DNA of 12,683 nt from JAAZZIT01 sp964480525. Lineage in GTDB: Bacteria; Bacillota; Clostridia; Oscillospirales; Ruminococcaceae. Position 1 is the stretch's first letter. The number at the start of each line of letters is the position of its first letter. Location: positions 1 to 12,683 of the forward strand of contig CAYZOV010000042.1 in assembly GCA_964480525.1 (NCBI GenBank). Direction: 5' to 3'. The translations under genes and the position numbers were made by a program. Below, one piece after another: positions 6,193 through 12,570 of the stretch. The notes beneath the pieces are model-generated. The model was not told the origin of the DNA. It saw only the letters and a program-made list of their open reading frames with translations, and did no database searches.

Positions 6193-7044
6193 ATGAAAAA
6201 AGGTCTGGTTTTAGAGGGCGGCGGAATGAGAGGAATGTTTTCTATGGGCGTTTGCGACGTGCTTATGGAAAACGGCATAAATTTTGACGGTATGGTGGGC
6301 GTGTCCGCAGGTGCGGCGTTCGGGTGCAACGTCAAATCAGGTCAAAATGGCAGAGCTATTCGTTACAACATGAAATATTGTGCAGACAAACGATTTTGCA
6401 GTATGTGGTCGCTTTTGACCACAGGCGACGTTTTCGGTGCAGAATTTTGTTACAGAACTATCCCCGAAAAACTTGACTTGTTCGACGAAAAAGCCTTTTG
6501 CCAAAATCCTATGGAATTTTACGCCGTGTGTACAAACGTGGAAAACGGCAAACCTCTTTATTATAAATGTAAAAAAGGCGACAGGCTTGACGTCAAATTT
6601 ATTCGTGCGTCGGCTTCTATGCCACTTGTTTCAAGGGTGGTTAAAATCGGGAAATACAGGCTTTTGGACGGCGGAATTTCCGATTCTGTTCCCCTGAAAT
6701 TTATGGAGAAAAAAGGTTATAATAAAAATATTGTGGTGCTTACTCGACCGATTGACTATGTTAAAACACCTAATAAGGCAATGCCGTTGGTTAAGATTTT
6801 TCTGAAGAAATACCCTGAAGTGGTTAAAGCTATGGAAAACCGACATATTATGTACAACCAAACCATACAGTACATTTGCAAAAAAGAACAGGCAGGCGAA
6901 GTTTTTGTGATTCGTCCTGAACGTGAAGTGGGCATTGAACAGATTGAAAAAAGTCCGCAAAAACTTTGGGAAGTTTACCAAATGGGCAGAAACGAAGCCG
7001 AAAAAAATCTTGACAATCTGAAAAAATATTTGCAAATTTCATAA
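6193..7044 (+). CDS. Patatin-like phospholipase / lipid acyl hydrolase
   Basis: A 283-residue soluble serine hydrolase of the bacterial patatin family. The oxyanion-hole motif GGGMRG is at 9-14, the nucleophile Ser38 lies in GVSAG (36-40), and the catalytic Asp159 in DGG (159-161), so the Ser-Asp dyad is complete. Patatin proteins hydrolyse acyl ester bonds of membrane lipids or acylglycerols; the physiological substrate in this type of bacterium is unknown. There is no signal peptide or membrane segment. The length and the Lys-rich C-terminal part (about 165-283) resemble the YjjU-like group of bacterial patatins, a tentative assignment. The next gene starts 24 bases after its stop and has no promoter of its own that I can see, so the two are probably co-transcribed. 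A longer frame starting at 6087 is out of phase and not real. Confidence 0.9.
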   Translation: MKKGLVLEGGGMRGMFSMGVCDVLMENGINFDGMVGVSAGAAFGCNVKSGQNGRAIRYNMKYCADKRFCSMWSLLTTGDVFGAEFCYRTIPEKLDLFDEKAFCQNPMEFYAVCTNVENGKPLYYKCKKGDRLDVKFIRASASMPLVSRVVKIGKYRLLDGGISDSVPLKFMEKKGYNKNIVVLTRPIDYVKTPNKAMPLVKIFLKKYPEVVKAMENRHIMYNQTIQYICKKEQAGEVFVIRPEREVGIEQIEKSPQKLWEVYQMGRNEAEKNLDNLKKYLQIS

Positions 7045-7068
7045 ATTTAATTTAAAGGAGTGGTTACT

Positions 7069-7473
7069 ATGAAAAAAAGATTAAGTATCATTTTGTGCAT
7101 TTTTGCGGTGGTAATTTTAACCTTAATGTGCGGTTGCGATTCAGCCGAAAAAGATAGCAAAACCACCCCGAAAACCGACGAATCCACCATAACCGTTGAG
7201 GGTCTTTGTTTGGTTGAAAAAAACGGGAAAATTCTCATTTACAGCGAAAATCACGGAGTTATTGCCCTTTCAAACGGCACGCAAAACGGCGACATTTTCA
7301 ATAACCTTTCAACAGGCGACAAAATAACCGTAGAATGCAGTCCTATCAAAGAAACATACCCTGCAAAAACCACAATTTCAAGCCTAGAGGTTATTTCGCA
7401 AGGGGAATATGATGACGTGCCACAGGACGTTTTGAAAAGCCTTGAAAACTTAAATTGGGAAATTGTTCGGTAG
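7069..7473 (+). CDS. Small lipoprotein, possibly OB-fold (DUF3221-like)
   Basis: 134 residues with a lipoprotein signal peptide. The N-terminus MKKRLS is followed by a hydrophobic helix and Leu19-Met20-Cys21-Gly22-Cys23, with Cys23 the likely lipidated residue. After a Lys/Thr/Ser-rich linker comes a compact beta-rich region (about 40-112) with alternating strands, a STGDKITVE segment and ETYPAKTTISSLEVIS. This reminds me of secreted OB-fold proteins of the YobA/DUF3221 type, which carry a similar YPAQ-like strand. This is pattern memory, not a search. A start at GTG 7060 would use the ribosome site itself; AAAGGAG (7054-7060), 8 bases before ATG 7069, decides for 7069. It follows the patatin gene at 24 bases, so probably one operon. 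The function is unknown. Confidence 0.75.
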   Translation: MKKRLSIILCIFAVVILTLMCGCDSAEKDSKTTPKTDESTITVEGLCLVEKNGKILIYSENHGVIALSNGTQNGDIFNNLSTGDKITVECSPIKETYPAKTTISSLEVISQGEYDDVPQDVLKSLENLNWEIVR

Positions 7474-7476
7474 ATA

Positions 7477-7505
7477 TTGATTTTTTCGCCCAAAGGGTGT
7501 ATAAT
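7477..7505 (+). promoter_or_regulatory. Promoter of the glycogen phosphorylase gene
   Basis: TTGATT (7477-7482), a 17-base spacer and a perfect TATAAT (7500-7505), with a predicted start near 7512. The -35 box begins 4 bases after the stop codon of the preceding lipoprotein gene. Confidence 0.7.
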
Positions 7506-7520
7506 TAAATAGACACAAAA

Positions 7521-7549
7521 GGCTGTGCAGTGCGTTTTGCTGTGCAGCC
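7521..7549 (+). promoter_or_regulatory. Leader stem-loop before the glycogen phosphorylase gene
   Basis: GGCTGTGCAG (7521-7530) pairs with CTGTGCAGCC (7540-7549) through 10 pairs including two G-U, with loop TGCGTTTTG. It starts about 9 bases after the predicted transcript start and is followed by GTATTTTGATTT, a poor T-run. It may stabilise the 5' end, act as a weak attenuator, or help end the upstream operon, which has no other terminator. The octamer CTGTGCAG is directly repeated in both arms. Confidence 0.6.
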
Positions 7550-7575
7550 GTATTTTGATTTAAGGGGAAAAATTT

Positions 7576-9828
7576 ATGAATTTATCAGAAATCTTAATGA
7601 CGAAATTCCAAAAAAGCGTCAAAGATTGCTCTGACGAGGAAATTTACCTCGGACTTTTGGAGCTGACGCAAAAATTATCGCAGGAAAAGGTCAAGACAAA
7701 CGGAAAGAAAAAAATTTACTATATCTCGGCAGAATTTCTCATCGGAAAGCTCTTGTCAAACAACCTTATTAACCTTGACATTTACGATGAGGTTAAAACA
7801 CTTTTGGCTGAAAACGGCAAGGATATTTGCAAAATTGAGGAAATCGAGCCGGAGCCGTCTTTGGGTAACGGTGGATTGGGACGTTTGGCAGCGTGTTTCC
7901 TTGATTCTATGGCAACATTGGGTCTTGACGGCGACGGAATAGGTCTTAACTATCACTTCGGCTTGTTTAAACAGGTTTTCAAACACAATTTGCAAACCGC
8001 AACCCCTGACCCGTGGATTGAAGAACAGGGCTGGCTTATCAAAACCGACAAAACCTACACCGTGGATTTCAAAGGCAAAAGCGTTGTGTCCAGAATGTAC
8101 GACATCAACGTTACGGGTTACGACAACAAAACCAACAAGCTACACCTTTTTGACGTGGAAAGCGTTGACGAAACCCTCGTTGAGGACGGAATTGATTTTG
8201 ACAAGGAGCAGATTGAGAAAAACCTCACCCTGTTTTTGTACCCTGACGACAGCGACGAAAACGGCAGAATGCTTAGAATTTACCAGCAGTATTTTATGGT
8301 TTCAAACGCAGCAAGACTTATCCTTGACGAGGTTAAGGAGCGTGGCTGCAAACTTTACGATTTGGACAAATACGCTGTTATCCAAATTAACGACACCCAC
8401 CCGACAATGGTTATTCCCGAACTTATCAGACTTCTTGTAGTTGAGGGTCTTGAAATGGACGAAGCAATCGAGGTTGTGTCAAAGGTGTGTGCGTACACAA
8501 ACCACACAATTCTTGCAGAAGCTCTGGAAAAGTGGAACATTTCACAGCTTAAAAAGGCTGTGCCACAGCTTGTACCGATTATCGAGGTGCTTGACGACAA
8601 GGTTCGTCGCAAATTTGACGACCCACGACTTTACATAATCGACAAGGACGAACGTGTGCATATGGCACATATTGACATTCACTATTGCTTTAGTGTTAAT
8701 GGTGTTGCGTCACTTCACACGGACATTTTAAAACAGACCGAGCTTAACCATTTTTACAACATCTACCCTGACAAGTTTAACAACAAAACAAACGGCATAA
8801 CCTTTAGACGTTGGCTTTTGCACTCAAACCCACAGCTTACCCAGCTCATCACCTCACTTATCGGCGACGGGTTTAAGAAAAACGCTGACGAGCTTGTTAA
8901 GCTTAAAGAATTTAAGGACGACAAAAAGGTTCTTGACAAGCTTTTGGAAATTAAACAGGACAACAAGCTTGCACTAAAAAATTATCTCAAGGAAACTCAA
9001 AATATTGACATTGACGAAAACTCGATTTTTGATATTCAAATCAAGCGACTTCACGAATACAAACGTCAACAGCTCAACGCCTTATACATTATAAACAAGT
9101 ACCTCGAAATCAAATCGGGCAAAAAGCCGTCACGTCCGATTACTTGTATTTTCGGTGCAAAGGCGGCACCTGCGTACATTATCGCACAGGATATAATTCA
9201 CCTTATTTTGTGCTTGCAGGAAATTATCAACAACGACCCTGAAGTCAGCCCGTACCTGAAAGTCGTTATGGTGGAAAATTATAACGTAACAAAGGCTGAA
9301 AAGCTCATTCCTGCCTGCGATATTTCCGAACAAATTTCCCTTGCGTCAAAGGAAGCAAGTGGCACGGGAAATATGAAATTTATGCTTAACGGTGCTGTCA
9401 CCCTCGGAACAGAGGACGGTGCAAACGTGGAAATTCACCAGCTTGTAGGCGACAAAAACATTTATATCTTTGGCGAAAAATCCGATGTGGTTGTTAAGCG
9501 TTACAAGGACGCAAGCTATGTGGCTAAGGATTATTACAAGAAAAACAAAAAACTCAAAGAAGCCGTGGACTTTATCACCTGCGAAAAAATGCTGAAAGTG
9601 GGTAGCCGTGAACACCTTGAACGCCTTAAAAACGAGCTTATAAACAAGGACTGGTTTATGACGTTCCCTGATTTTAAGGCATACGTCAAGGCAAAGGACA
9701 AGGCTCTGGAAGATTACGAACACCGTCACAAATGGGCTAAGAAAATGCTCATAAATATCGCAAATGCAGGATATTTCTCCTCCGACAGAACTATTGCCGA
9801 ATACAACAAGGATATTTGGAAGCTTTAA
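7576..9828 (+). CDS. glgP: Glycogen/starch/maltodextrin alpha-glucan phosphorylase
   Basis: A 750-residue GT35 phosphorylase that releases glucose-1-phosphate from the non-reducing ends of alpha-1,4-glucans with inorganic phosphate and pyridoxal phosphate, in the cytoplasm. Signatures: YYISAEFLIGKLLSNNL (48-64), EPEPSLGNGGLGRLAACFLD (91-110), NDTHPTM (272-278), IQIKRLHEYKRQQLN (487-501), and the cofactor site EASGTGNMKFMLNGA (593-607) with Lys601 as the Schiff-base lysine. At 750 residues it is shorter than the Escherichia coli enzymes (around 800), mostly at the N-terminus, which is usual in Clostridia and gives no sign of truncation. The ribosome site AAGGGG (7562-7567) is 8 bases before the ATG. 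It is transcribed alone, from its own promoter to its own terminator. GlgP and MalP types cannot be told apart securely; I use glgP as the general symbol. Confidence 0.95.
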   Translation: MNLSEILMTKFQKSVKDCSDEEIYLGLLELTQKLSQEKVKTNGKKKIYYISAEFLIGKLLSNNLINLDIYDEVKTLLAENGKDICKIEEIEPEPSLGNGGLGRLAACFLDSMATLGLDGDGIGLNYHFGLFKQVFKHNLQTATPDPWIEEQGWLIKTDKTYTVDFKGKSVVSRMYDINVTGYDNKTNKLHLFDVESVDETLVEDGIDFDKEQIEKNLTLFLYPDDSDENGRMLRIYQQYFMVSNAARLILDEVKERGCKLYDLDKYAVIQINDTHPTMVIPELIRLLVVEGLEMDEAIEVVSKVCAYTNHTILAEALEKWNISQLKKAVPQLVPIIEVLDDKVRRKFDDPRLYIIDKDERVHMAHIDIHYCFSVNGVASLHTDILKQTELNHFYNIYPDKFNNKTNGITFRRWLLHSNPQLTQLITSLIGDGFKKNADELVKLKEFKDDKKVLDKLLEIKQDNKLALKNYLKETQNIDIDENSIFDIQIKRLHEYKRQQLNALYIINKYLEIKSGKKPSRPITCIFGAKAAPAYIIAQDIIHLILCLQEIINNDPEVSPYLKVVMVENYNVTKAEKLIPACDISEQISLASKEASGTGNMKFMLNGAVTLGTEDGANVEIHQLVGDKNIYIFGEKSDVVVKRYKDASYVAKDYYKKNKKLKEAVDFITCEKMLKVGSREHLERLKNELINKDWFMTFPDFKAYVKAKDKALEDYEHRHKWAKKMLINIANAGYFSSDRTIAEYNKDIWKL

Positions 9829-9837
9829 TAAAAAATC

Positions 9838-9877
9838 ACACCTGTACAGTTTTTTTTAATTGTGCAGGTGTTTTTTT
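9838..9877 (+). terminator. Rho-independent terminator after glgP
   Basis: ACACCTGTACA (9838-9848) pairs with TGTGCAGGTGT (9861-9871) with one G-U pair, around a 12-base T-rich loop. It is followed by a run of seven T ending at 9877, 10 bases after the glgP stop. Confidence 0.85.
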
Positions 9878-10101
9878 GCGAAAATTTATAGTTTGAAACT
9901 AAATTCCAAAATGCAAAATCAAGGATTTTTTGTTTCATATCTCAATAAATTTGTAAACAATATTGACCGTTTTTGAGTAAAAATATACTGCCATAATTTT
10001 TACAAGACTTTATAAATCCTCATTGCACGTTATTTTGCACAAAATTAAAAACAAATTTTAGTTAAATCAAACAAACATAAAAGTTAATTTTTCAAAACCT
10101 C
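9878..10101. other. AT-rich intergenic stretch, no gene recognised
   Basis: No credible coding frame. It contains TTGTAAACAA (9951-9960), the reverse complement of a stretch of the palindrome upstream of the GH2 gene. It also contains TTGCAC twice (10023-10028, 10035-10040), the second within TTTTGCACAAAA (10033-10044). TTGACC (9963-9968) with TATACT (9984-9989) has a 15-base spacer, too short for a convincing promoter. Confidence 0.5.
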
Positions 10102-10136
10102 TTGACAAAATATAATATAATATGTTAATATATAAT
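10102..10136 (+). promoter_or_regulatory. Probable promoter of the three-helix membrane protein gene
   Basis: A perfect TTGACA at 10102-10107 is followed by an AT-only run. TAATAT (10126-10131), 18 bases on, is the best-spaced -10. A perfect TATAAT at 10131-10136 is 23 bases away, too far for this -35. The exact -10 is uncertain. Confidence 0.5.
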
Positions 10137-10198
10137 TGCGAAAATAAAAAGTTTAATTTTATTTCAATCGTTAGAAAAATATTAAGGGGTGTATTAAA

Positions 10199-10705
10199 AT
10201 GAAAAGTTCGTTAGGAAAATATGTTGTGTTTATTCTTGCAATTCTGCTTGGTTTTTTGGGTTACAGCGTGTTTGATTATATCGACACCAACGTTTACAAC
10301 GGGATTTACCCAATTGGCAAATTTATTTGCATTACCGCAGGACTTTTACCGCTTATGGTGGCGGATATCGTCAAAACAAAAAAAGTCGCAAGCCTTATTT
10401 TTCCCGTAATAATCATTGGCGGCGTGGTCGCTTGGTTCGCCTTGACTTTGCCTGAAATTACATACGAGGACGGCGAAAATCAGGTCAGCAAGGATTACAC
10501 AAACGTTTTGGTTTGTGCAAGAGCCTACGACGACGAAACAATCGCAAAGGAAAAAATTCCGGCGTATTACAAGGGTGCATACCTTTACGAGGGGACGAAA
10601 GACAGCAAGGACTATTTCATTTTGATTAACCCGAAAGACGGCAAAATTTACGAATACGAAGCCGAAAAAAATTCTTCCATGAGCGAATATTTTACAAAAG
10701 CTTAA
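10199..10705 (+). CDS. Membrane protein with three helices and a small C-terminal domain, unknown function
   Basis: 168 residues. Three hydrophobic segments are visible at about 7-27, 39-57 and 66-86 (PVIIIGGVVAWFALTL is part of the third). They are followed by an 80-residue soluble tail (about 88-168) rich in Lys, Asp and Tyr. With Lys residues at 59-62 between helices two and three predicted inside, the tail would be outside. It contains YLYEGTKDSKDYFILINPKDGKIY, split here as a strand pair: a pattern like the YFIDA-DGKIY ending of PepSY-type domains, a weak resemblance only. The ribosome site AAGGGG (10184-10189), 9 bases before the ATG, supports the start. It has its own promoter and ends in a terminator shared with the convergent gene. 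I do not recognise the family. Confidence 0.75.
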   Translation: MKSSLGKYVVFILAILLGFLGYSVFDYIDTNVYNGIYPIGKFICITAGLLPLMVADIVKTKKVASLIFPVIIIGGVVAWFALTLPEITYEDGENQVSKDYTNVLVCARAYDDETIAKEKIPAYYKGAYLYEGTKDSKDYFILINPKDGKIYEYEAEKNSSMSEYFTKA

Positions 10706-10720
10706 TAAAAAGAAAAAATT

Positions 10721-10746
10721 AAAGCCGAGAATCATTTCTCGGCTTT
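10721..10746. terminator. Bidirectional rho-independent terminator
   Basis: AAAGCCGAGAA (10721-10731) and TTCTCGGCTTT (10736-10746) form an 11-bp stem around TCAT. T-runs follow on + (to 10749) and, from the A-rich flank (10707-10717), also on the minus strand. It separates two convergent genes. Confidence 0.85.
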
Positions 10747-10769
10747 TTTGTGTTTATTACGCTATTACG

Positions 10770-11675
10770 TTATAAATCCCCGTTGTCTTTCATGATTTTG
10801 TCAAGGATTTCTTTGCATATGTCAAAATTTTTCTGAAGTTCTTCTTTGTCGCCGTAAAGGGGTTTTACAGGCGCACGCAACGACAAAATTATGTTGTCGG
10901 GCATATCGTTCCAACCCAAAAATTCCCCGAAAGCTTCCCCGTCAAGGTGATAACCCTTTGCGTCCACGCTGTCGTTATTCGGATAAACAGTCGTTAAGTC
11001 CTCGAAAACGTCCGCAAACATATACACGTCGTCGGTGTAATGCCCGTTTTCGTCAACTTCGCCTTTCAGGTTGTAATTTTCGTCGCTTGTCAGAAAAATT
11101 ACGGTGGAATCCATTTGAAGCTGTGCTAAAATCTGGGTGTTATAGGTGTTTTGCATTTGATAATCCGAGGTGTCAGGACAGTTCAGAACTTGCACCTTGA
11201 CTTCGCCGTCGCCGTTCAAATCAGGGCAAAACTGCTCGAAATAATCCGCAAGTTCGTCAGTTCTGAACTCCAGTCCGTTGTTGCAGGTGGAAACAATGGT
11301 TATGTCAGGCTTGACCCTTGTCACCGTGTCGTAAATCAAATACCCGACAACCACCGCCACGACCACGCACACAATTACAGGCACTTTATAATGATAAAAA
11401 AAGTTTGATATTTTTTCTTTTTTTGTTAAAACTTTCTCGACTTTTTCTTCCTCTTTCAGCGTTTCCGATTCCTCAATAACGCCGTTTCTAAGCTTCGCAA
11501 GTTCGATTCTGTCTAACTCCAACTGCTTTCTGCGTTCTTCCTCACGTTTTTTCGCCAGAGCCTTTTGCTGTTTTGCACGTTCTTCATATAATTGTTGCTT
11601 TTCTTTTTCTTTTTCGTAAATTTTTTTCTCAAATTCTTCGTCGTCTAACGGCAGAAAATCTTTATCTTCTTTCAT
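10770..11675 (-). CDS. Membrane-anchored coiled-coil protein with extracytoplasmic domain, unknown function
   Basis: 301 residues in three parts. Residues 1-90 are extremely charged (runs such as EKEKEKQQLYEER and KKREEERRKQ), a predicted long coiled coil with no signal peptide before it, so cytoplasmic. Residues 98-116 (VPVIVCVVVAVVVGYLIYD) form a single membrane helix. Residues 120-301 form an outer globular domain beginning KPDITIVST, with an alternating strand-helix pattern like a periplasmic-binding fold half. It includes DLNGDGEV (152-159), which fits the Asp-x-Asn-x-Asp-Gly calcium loop of EF-hand or dockerin type, here as a single copy. A topology with a cytoplasmic coil, one helix and an outer sensor-like domain suggests an anchor or sensor; this is inference. 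The ribosome site AAGGAG (11681-11686 on -) is 5 bases before the ATG. Confidence 0.8.
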   Translation of the reverse strand: MKEDKDFLPLDDEEFEKKIYEKEKEKQQLYEERAKQQKALAKKREEERRKQLELDRIELAKLRNGVIEESETLKEEEKVEKVLTKKEKISNFFYHYKVPVIVCVVVAVVVGYLIYDTVTRVKPDITIVSTCNNGLEFRTDELADYFEQFCPDLNGDGEVKVQVLNCPDTSDYQMQNTYNTQILAQLQMDSTVIFLTSDENYNLKGEVDENGHYTDDVYMFADVFEDLTTVYPNNDSVDAKGYHLDGEAFGEFLGWNDMPDNIILSLRAPVKPLYGDKEELQKNFDICKEILDKIMKDNGDL

Positions 11676-11704
11676 AATAACTCCTTGTTTTTGTAATTTC
11701 GTTA

Positions 11705-11713
11705 ATTATAACA
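11705..11713 (-). promoter_or_regulatory. Extended -10 promoter of the coiled-coil protein gene
   Basis: On the minus strand TGTTATAAT is present, a perfect TATAAT (11710-11705) with the TG of an extended -10. No good -35 is found at 16-18 bases, consistent with an extended -10 promoter. Confidence 0.5.
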
Positions 11714-11747
11714 TATATTTATGAACATAAAATTAACATTTACCTAC

Positions 11748-11776
11748 TGGAAATGCTAAAAGAGGTGTTGTATAAT
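11748..11776 (+). promoter_or_regulatory. Promoter of the thioesterase gene
   Basis: A perfect TATAAT (11771-11776) has TGGAAA (11748-11753, 4 of 6) 17 bases upstream. It is divergent from, and close to, the extended -10 promoter of the coiled-coil protein gene. Confidence 0.55.
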
Positions 11777-11823
11777 GATATTTATGTGATAATTTATTGA
11801 AAATTTCAAAGGAGAATCTTAAC

Positions 11824-12219
11824 ATGAAAGAAATTAAAATAGGCGCACAAACCACTTCAGAAAGCGTTGTTTCCGAAAAAGATTTGGCTGTAAACGTAGG
11901 CAGCGGCGACCTTCGGGTTTTTGCAACACCGATTATGACCGCACTTATGGAAAACGCAGCCGCTAAGTGCCTTGCACAGTTTTTGGACGAGGGCGAAACG
12001 TCGGTTGGGACGGCGCTGAATATTGTTCACACTTCTGCAACGCCAATAGGAATGAAAGTTTACGCAACAGCAAAAATAATTTCATTTAACGGCAGACAGG
12101 TTGAATTTGAGGTTACGGCAAACGACGAAGCAGGCGAAATCGGCAAAGGTACGCACACTAAGTTTGTTGTTTTTTCGGAAAAATTTCAAGCCAAAACTGA
12201 CGGCAAAACCGCAAAATAG
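11824..12219 (+). CDS. Hotdog-fold thioesterase, fluoroacetyl-CoA thioesterase (FlK)-like
   Basis: 131 residues, a single hotdog domain with no signal peptide. Compared from memory with FlK of Streptomyces cattleya, all three catalytic residues are present at a constant offset of seven: Thr35 in VFATP (FlK Thr42), Glu43 in ALMENAA (Glu50) and His69 in IVHTSATP (His76). Further shared segments are TSVGTALN (59-66), GMKVYATA (76-83) and GKGTHTKFVV (107-116). The family hydrolyses acyl-CoA thioesters. Homologues are common in anaerobes that never meet fluoroacetate, so another short acyl-CoA is more likely here. The start is set by AAAGGAG (11808-11814), 9 bases before ATG 11824; an in-frame TTG at 11797 lies before this ribosome site and is rejected. 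The gene is monocistronic with its own terminator. Confidence 0.88.
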   Translation: MKEIKIGAQTTSESVVSEKDLAVNVGSGDLRVFATPIMTALMENAAAKCLAQFLDEGETSVGTALNIVHTSATPIGMKVYATAKIISFNGRQVEFEVTANDEAGEIGKGTHTKFVVFSEKFQAKTDGKTAK

Positions 12220-12248
12220 GCTAACTTTTTGCATTTTTTTAATCAAGT

Positions 12249-12274
12249 GGGGCAAATTATTTGCCCCTTTTTTT
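12249..12274 (+). terminator. Rho-independent terminator after the thioesterase gene
   Basis: An 8-bp stem GGGGCAAA (12249-12256) / TTTGCCCC (12260-12267) with loop TTA is followed by seven T (12268-12274), 29 bases after the stop codon. Confidence 0.9.
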
Positions 12275-12310
12275 GTAATTTAGCAAATCTATGACTAAGT
12301 TTGAATGTTC

Positions 12311-12373
12311 GGGTGATTTTTTCAACATAAGCCGAAAATTGCCCACGACAGCACAAAAAATCACCCTCTTATG
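12311..12373. repeat. 12-bp stem with 32-base loop and loop-flank complementarity
   Basis: GGGTGATTTTTT (12311-12322) pairs with AAAAAATCACCC (12355-12366). Within the loop CATAAG (12326-12331) is the exact reverse complement of CTTATG (12368-12373) just after the stem. A pseudoknot is possible but the linker is short. Unknown role, in a 400-base stretch without genes. Confidence 0.55.
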
Positions 12374-12447
12374 CGTAATACGGCATTTACATTTTCCGCA
12401 AAATGGGGTAAAATTAGAGTGGTAACATACCGCCCTGCGTTTTTAAT

Positions 12448-12471
12448 CGGTTCACACCGTAACGTAGTTTG
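12448..12471 (-). repeat. Partial copy of the dispersed repeat (24-bp boundary motif)
   Basis: The 24-base segment starting CGGTTCACACCG matches the reverse complement of the left repeat (639-662) at 23 of 24 positions and the nearby 12571-12594 segment at 20 of 24. Its flank at 12421-12447 reads, on the minus strand, like the GATGAAAAC and GGTATGTT part of left unit 1. The 99 bases between this and the next copy have no counterpart in the left element. Confidence 0.7.
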
Positions 12472-12570
12472 GCTTTTTGTAATTTAAAACCGAACCCAGT
12501 CGTATAGCTCAAATTCACCTGTAAAACCTCACTTTGAAGTAAACTGAACTTTCTGCCAAACGCATTTTCA

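Noticed and set aside
6087..6287. 66-aa frame overlapping the patatin start
   Set aside because: It is out of phase, starts inside the regulatory inverted repeat and runs through the promoter.
7060..7068. GTG start for the small lipoprotein
   Set aside because: The GTG overlaps the AAAGGAG ribosome site that serves ATG 7069, and the typical lipoprotein N-terminus begins at the ATG.
7512..7575. Riboswitch in the glgP leader
   Set aside because: The leader of about 64 bases with a single stem-loop is too simple, and no known aptamer core was recognised.
9346..9729. Antisense frame inside glgP
   Set aside because: It covers the conserved cofactor-lysine region of glgP and has no independent signals.
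10346..10735. Antisense 129-aa frame opposite the membrane protein gene
   Set aside because: Phe/Val-rich shadow; it begins across the bidirectional terminator and lacks a ribosome site.
11797..11823. Longer N-terminus of the thioesterase from TTG 11797
   Set aside because: The ribosome site AAAGGAG lies inside that extension and is correctly spaced to ATG 11824, where family homology begins.
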